Origin: an uncultured Bacteroidota bacterium
GTDB taxonomy: Bacteria > Bacteroidota > Bacteroidia > NS11-12g > UBA955
Reading direction: 5' to 3'
Assembly: GCA_903953615.1 (NCBI GenBank)
Contig: CAJBKH010000159.1
Span: forward strand, 1 to 10,528
Length of the DNA stretch: 10,528 nt
Within the stretch, counting starts at the first letter, position 1, and each line of letters begins with the position of its first letter. Made by a program: the position numbers and the translations under genes. Below the pieces are notes generated by a model. That model saw nothing but the letters and a program-made list of their open reading frames with translations. It searched no databases and was not told where the DNA came from. Below are positions 7,054 to 10,528 of this stretch, one piece after another.

Positions 7054-7761
7054 TTGAACAACCTTCAATTTCATAAAGCCCTTATTACAGAAGTGATACA
7101 AGAATCGCCAACGGTTAGGCGTTTTATATTGACATACGAGCAACCTATTCATTTTAAAGCAGGGCAGTTTGTAATCTTAAAATTCGAAGGATTGAACCAT
7201 CAATTTGATACTAGAAGTTATTCCATCGCTGGGCAAATTGATGCCAATAGCCTTGAACTTTGTGTGGTATTTAAAGCAGATGGAGCCGCTACTCCTTTAT
7301 TATTCGAACAAACAATTGGTGATACCTTATTGGCTTCGTTGCCCGAAGGACGATTTGTTTTACCCGAAGAACCCATAGAAAAGAATTTATTTTTTATTTG
7401 CACAGGCACAGGTGTTGCTCCCTTTCGCTGCATGATTAGAGAATTGTTAGTTGAAAGAAAACATGCTTTACCCATTCATTTGTTTTTTGGATGCAGAAAA
7501 AAAGAAGATATTTTATACAAAACAGAATTTGAAAAATTGGCGAAAACGTTTCCTAATTTTAACTACCATCCGGTGTTGAGTCGCGACCAATGGGACGGCT
7601 TAACTGGGTATGTGCATCCGCATTATCTAAAGGTTTTAGAAACGACTAAAGATGGCTTGTTTTATTTATGTGGTTGGACCGAAATGTTGAAGCAAACAAG
7701 AGATAATATTAAAAATTTAGGCTATACCAGACAAGATATAAAAGTTGAATTTTACGATTAA
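7054..7761 (+). CDS. Ferredoxin/flavodoxin-NADP-reductase-like flavoprotein
   Basis: A 235-residue FAD- and NAD(P)-binding reductase. The FAD-binding barrel (about 5-105) has RSYSIAG (54-60), the RxYS flavin motif, and a GAAT phosphate-binding turn (77-80). The nucleotide-binding domain has CTGTGVAPFR (116-125), FFGCRKKEDILY (144-155) and YLCGWTEML (204-212), and the chain ends in KVEFYD. There is no [2Fe-2S] ferredoxin domain, so it must pass electrons to or from a separate carrier or free flavin. The start is TTG at 7054; a TAA stop lies in frame at 7048-7050 and the next methionine is far inside the fold, so TTG is the only workable start. It precedes the radical SAM gene by 5 nt, suggesting one transcript. 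The exact partner is not known from sequence alone. Confidence 0.9.
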   Translation: MNNLQFHKALITEVIQESPTVRRFILTYEQPIHFKAGQFVILKFEGLNHQFDTRSYSIAGQIDANSLELCVVFKADGAATPLLFEQTIGDTLLASLPEGRFVLPEEPIEKNLFFICTGTGVAPFRCMIRELLVERKHALPIHLFFGCRKKEDILYKTEFEKLAKTFPNFNYHPVLSRDQWDGLTGYVHPHYLKVLETTKDGLFYLCGWTEMLKQTRDNIKNLGYTRQDIKVEFYD

Positions 7762-7766
7762 TACAA

Positions 7767-8792
7767 TTGAATAAAAACTACAAAGACATACGCAATTTAT
7801 TAAGTAAGAATTTAACTTATAGGAGGGTGTTGAATGCTACAAAAGTTATCAGCAGTTACTATGTTTCTAAAATCATTCAGAAACCTGTGCAATGGGGACA
7901 GCCCATCGCATTTTCAGTAGAGCCAACCACCTCCTGCAATTTACGCTGTCCGCAATGCCCAAGTGGTTTGCGCAGTTTCTCGCGACCGACAGGCATGTTA
8001 TTACAACCGGTGTTCGAGCGCATCATCGATGAGTTACATCCAACTACGGGTTATGTCACTTTGTATTTTCAAGGCGAACCCTATTTGAATACCAAATTTT
8101 TAGACATGGTGAGTTATGCCAATCGCCATAAAATTTACACAGCTACAAGTACCAATGCGCATTATTTGACGGAAGAGAATTCTAAAAAAACAATAGCGAG
8201 TGGCCTCGATCGTTTAATTATTTCTATTGATGGAACTAGTCAAGATACGTATGGCAAATACAGAATTGGTGGGCAATTAGAAAAGGTACTAGAGGGTACA
8301 AAAAATTTAGTAAAAGCGAAGCAGGATATGAAAGCTTCTACACCCCATATCATATGGCAATTCATCGTCTTCAAACACAATGAACATGAATTAAATGAGA
8401 TTAAAGCCTTGGCCAAAACCTATGGTGTCGATGAGTTGGCGATTAAGTCGGCACAAATTTATGACTACGAAAATGGCAGTGCGTTAATACCCGAAAACGA
8501 AAGTTATAGTCGCTATAAAAAAGACGAAGACAATTACCAATTCAAGAACAAATTATTAAACCATTGTTGGCGTTTGTGGCACAGTTGTGTAATTACTTGG
8601 GATGGCAAAGTGGTGCCATGTTGTTTCGATAAAGATGGGACTTATCAATTGGGCAATTTGGGTGAAAAATCGTTTAATGACATTTGGCAAAGCGATAATT
8701 ACAAACAATTCAGGGCTCAGATTTTGAAAGGTAGGCAATACATTGAAATTTGTAAAAACTGCAGCGAAGGCACTTCTGTTTGGCAGAATTAA
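7767..8792 (+). CDS. Radical SAM enzyme with SPASM-like C-terminal domain
   Basis: A 341-residue radical SAM protein. The [4Fe-4S]/SAM-binding motif is C57-NLR-C61-PQ-C64, right after FSVEPTTS. The body follows a TIM-barrel-like order with YFQGEPYLN and LIISIDGTSQDTYGKYR. The C-terminal region has cysteines at 267, 274, 285, 286, 329 and 332 in the SPASM/twitch pattern (VVPCCFD, LGNLGEKSFNDIW, CKNC), which bind auxiliary iron-sulfur clusters. SPASM enzymes modify peptides or proteins or build cofactors; the substrate here is unknown and no small precursor-peptide gene is seen beside it. The TTG start at 7767 is chosen because an in-frame TGA lies at 7746-7748 and there is no ATG before the cluster motif. 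The upstream flavin reductase could provide reducing electrons (inference). Its stop is 1 nt from the stop of the convergent T9SS cargo gene. Confidence 0.9.
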   Translation: MNKNYKDIRNLLSKNLTYRRVLNATKVISSYYVSKIIQKPVQWGQPIAFSVEPTTSCNLRCPQCPSGLRSFSRPTGMLLQPVFERIIDELHPTTGYVTLYFQGEPYLNTKFLDMVSYANRHKIYTATSTNAHYLTEENSKKTIASGLDRLIISIDGTSQDTYGKYRIGGQLEKVLEGTKNLVKAKQDMKASTPHIIWQFIVFKHNEHELNEIKALAKTYGVDELAIKSAQIYDYENGSALIPENESYSRYKKDEDNYQFKNKLLNHCWRLWHSCVITWDGKVVPCCFDKDGTYQLGNLGEKSFNDIWQSDNYKQFRAQILKGRQYIEICKNCSEGTSVWQN

Positions 8793-8793
8793 A

Positions 8794-9837
8794 TCACCTT
8801 ACAACTAAGAAAGTACCACGCAACTCATAGAATTTCTTGTCGGTATCGACATACGTAATTTTATAAAGGTAGATATCTTGTTGTACCAATTCATCATTCA
8901 CTTTACAATTCCATCCTGCGTTTATATCATTGGTTTCAAACAGAAGTTCGCCCCAACGGTCGTAGATTGAAAAGGTGTAATCTTTGGGTGTAAAGTTCCA
9001 AACTTTTACTAATACATCGTTGAGCAAATCTGAGTTAGGACTAACGGCATCAGGGATAAAAACAATGTGCGGGCAGCTGTCAATAAGTTCAATATCATCG
9101 GTGGCTTTGCAATTATCTGAATTGGTAACTTCAACCGTATAGATGCCTGGTAAAGTAGCGGTAATGGTTCTGGTAACTTCGCCATTCGGTTTCCACAAAT
9201 ATTTATAGCCAGCACTTCCTTTCGCATCGAGTACTAAGGTCTGGTTTTGACACATGGTTTTGTCGTTCCCAAGGTTAACAGTAGGACTAGGATATTCCGA
9301 AATATTTACAGTGTTTTTACTTGAGTAGCAAATTCTACTATCACTTCTTATCGTTAAATCTAAAGTGAATGTGCCAAGCGTATTTACAGTGATTGATTGC
9401 GATGTTTCACCAGTACTCCAAAGATATTCTAGGTATTTAAATGTTGGTCCCGCTAAGGTAATAGAGAAGGGGGTTCCTTGGCAATACCCAGTATCTTTAG
9501 GGAAATAAAAGGGTGGTGGCGGCCAATCCTTAACAATCACAGTAAAGGTGTCGAAACTTATATCACCGGTACTTGTAAAAGTAGAAACGCTATACGTACG
9601 AAAAGTTCCAGCATTGTCATAGAATACTGGTGGTGTTGTATCTCTTGCATTACTACTTGAAATACTTCCGCCTTCTATGGTCCATAAAACTATATCGGGT
9701 AATGGTACTGTCGAAGTATAAAATCTTACGCCATCTGTTCTGCAAATATTGAGTATTTTATTACCGCCATACAGACTTTCCTGACTAAACAGGAAAACAA
9801 GTATTAGCTTTAGTAATATGGTAAATCTAATTGGCAT
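8794..9837 (-). CDS. Secreted protein with PKD/Ig-like domains and T9SS type B sorting domain
   Basis: A 347-residue exported protein. Residues 1-24 form a signal peptide (MPIRFTILLKLILVFLF core). Three beta-sandwich-like modules follow: about 28-105, 117-181 (from YCQGTPFSI, with LWSTGETSQSITV) and 185-252 (from MCQNQTLVL, with YLWKPNGEVTRTI and GIYTVEV). Cysteines 119/170 and 196/243 may pair within the last two modules. The C-terminal domain (256-347) is the gliding-motility-associated, type B sorting signal: VFIPDAVSPNSDLLND, IYDRWGELLFET, GW, IYLYKITY and a final GTFLVV strand. Such proteins cross the outer membrane by the type IX secretion system. The domain is divergent (GWNC where GWDG is common; PNSDLLND where PNGDGLND is common). 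Its ATG overlaps the upstream gene's stop by one base. A structural or adhesive role is likely but not shown. Confidence 0.88.
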   Translation of the reverse strand: MPIRFTILLKLILVFLFSQESLYGGNKILNICRTDGVRFYTSTVPLPDIVLWTIEGGSISSSNARDTTPPVFYDNAGTFRTYSVSTFTSTGDISFDTFTVIVKDWPPPPFYFPKDTGYCQGTPFSITLAGPTFKYLEYLWSTGETSQSITVNTLGTFTLDLTIRSDSRICYSSKNTVNISEYPSPTVNLGNDKTMCQNQTLVLDAKGSAGYKYLWKPNGEVTRTITATLPGIYTVEVTNSDNCKATDDIELIDSCPHIVFIPDAVSPNSDLLNDVLVKVWNFTPKDYTFSIYDRWGELLFETNDINAGWNCKVNDELVQQDIYLYKITYVDTDKKFYELRGTFLVVR

Positions 9838-10496
9838 TAATTACTAGTTGCTATGAGGTATTCGGTTTTTAATAAACTACAAATTTTATAACGTTCGTCA
9901 TGGGTATCAAGGGCCATGGCATGCAATATTTCATACACATTAATAATGCCAATTTTATCGCACCATTCAAATGGTCCATGCGGGTAGGCGGTTCCTAATT
10001 TCATACCTTTATCAATATCTGCTCTGTTGGCAGTACCTTCTTGCAGGGTGAAATAAGCTTCATTGATAATCATGCAGATTATTCTAGCACTAACCATGCC
10101 AATTCTACTTTCTACGCGTTGAATGGATTGCCATCCTAATGATTTTAGGAGGTTGGTATCAATGGCGCTGTTAAGTGTGCAAGCTTCTAATAGGGGGCGA
10201 CTTAAAAAGCCAGGGAGTGCATTAATGCCAATGACTTGGGCTTGTAAAACTTTAGGAATGGCTTGGTGCAATTGTATTTTTACAGCACTTAAAAAGAGAA
10301 TAGTAGAAGCTTGAATACCCATATAATCGTTGATGGATTCAGGGTGATTGTCAAAACTTAAATCGAAAATAATATCAAAAGTGGTGGTTGAAATATTTTT
10401 TGTATTTTCGAGCGCTGTAAATTGACAGCTTGCCAATGAAAATATTGAATTTAATTCTTCTAGTTGTTGTGGCGAGCCTATTGCAGCAATGTTCAT
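9837..10496 (-). CDS. 3-hydroxyacyl-CoA dehydrogenase-like protein, probable pseudoenzyme
   Basis: A 219-residue protein whose C-terminal half (about 130-212) matches the 3-hydroxyacyl-CoA dehydrogenase C-terminal domain: IINEAYFTLQEGTANRADIDKG followed by MKLGTAYPHGPFEWCDKIG. The N-terminal half resembles a shortened Rossmann domain but lacks the GxGxxG dinucleotide motif (IAAIGSPQQLEEL at the start). The catalytic region normally reading HFFNP is INALPGF (91-97), so the histidine is replaced; the later NR pair of the substrate pocket is AR (137-138). E104 may be kept. The length is well below the roughly 280-310 residues of standard enzymes. A catalytic dehydrogenase role therefore looks unlikely; substrate or CoA binding or a structural role is possible. 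ATG at 10496 is preferred over TTG at 10499. Its TAA overlaps the ATG of the secreted-protein gene (TAATG). Confidence 0.8.
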   Translation of the reverse strand: MNIAAIGSPQQLEELNSIFSLASCQFTALENTKNISTTTFDIIFDLSFDNHPESINDYMGIQASTILFLSAVKIQLHQAIPKVLQAQVIGINALPGFLSRPLLEACTLNSAIDTNLLKSLGWQSIQRVESRIGMVSARIICMIINEAYFTLQEGTANRADIDKGMKLGTAYPHGPFEWCDKIGIINVYEILHAMALDTHDERYKICSLLKTEYLIATSN

Positions 10497-10503
10497 CAAG
10501 TCA

Positions 10504-10511
10504 CAAAAATA
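10504..10511 (-). promoter_or_regulatory. -7 promoter element (TATTTTTG) of the dehydrogenase-like gene
   Basis: TATTTTTG on the minus strand matches TAnnTTTG and ends only 7 nt before the ATG at 10496, so the transcript would have almost no leader. The -33 region falls outside the window. Confidence 0.35.
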
Positions 10512-10528
10512 ATACTCCTTCTATGGAA

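Noticed and set aside
7767..8792. Radical SAM gene as part of a ribosomally made peptide cluster.
   Set aside because: No short precursor-like gene, transporter or peptidase is visible next to it.

Overview
The window is AT-rich bacterial DNA that looks like Bacteroidota chromosome. The signs are a secreted protein with a type IX secretion (T9SS) type B, gliding-motility-like C-terminal domain, TAnnTTTG promoter boxes (the Bacteroidota -7 element) ahead of five genes, little use of Shine-Dalgarno sequences, a LytTR regulator of the Bacteroidota kind, and intergenic repeats with the CTTCGAC and CCCGATAGCTATCGGG cores seen in many genomes of this phylum. I cannot name the genus. No tRNA, rRNA, CRISPR array, transposase or phage gene is visible.

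Layout. (1) 154-927 (+): LytTR response regulator. (2) 928-1218: repeat-rich convergent spacer with a duplicated 33-mer, an 18-bp perfect palindrome inside a REP-like sequence, an 8-nt tandem repeat and a second REP-like sequence touching the next stop codon. (3) 1219-2160 (-) ChaN-family secreted protein and 2220-4322 (-) RecG helicase, probably one transcript. (4) 4323-4649: divergent spacer with a 13-unit GTTATTNN array and outward-facing promoter boxes. (5) 4650-6005 (+) sigma-54-type NtrC/AtoC response regulator, overlapping by one base a Sua5 threonylcarbamoyl-AMP synthase gene (6005-6962) whose frame is broken at a T6 run. (6) 7054-7761 (+) ferredoxin-NADP-reductase-like flavoprotein, 5 nt ahead of a SPASM radical SAM enzyme (7767-8792). 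(7) On the minus strand, 10496-9837 a short 3-hydroxyacyl-CoA-dehydrogenase-like protein that lacks the usual NAD-binding and catalytic residues, overlapping by one base a small T9SS cargo protein (9837-8794).

How they fit together. Most of the window is housekeeping or regulation: DNA repair (RecG), tRNA t6A modification (Sua5) and two response regulators without kinases in view. The pairs that suggest joint function are the flavin reductase with the radical SAM enzyme, where the reductase could feed electrons to the iron-sulfur clusters, and the dehydrogenase-like pseudoenzyme coupled to the secreted protein, for which I have no functional explanation. I see no clear new multi-gene system. 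The best leads are the pseudoenzyme, the Sua5 frameshift at a shifty stop, and the two repeat-filled spacers.
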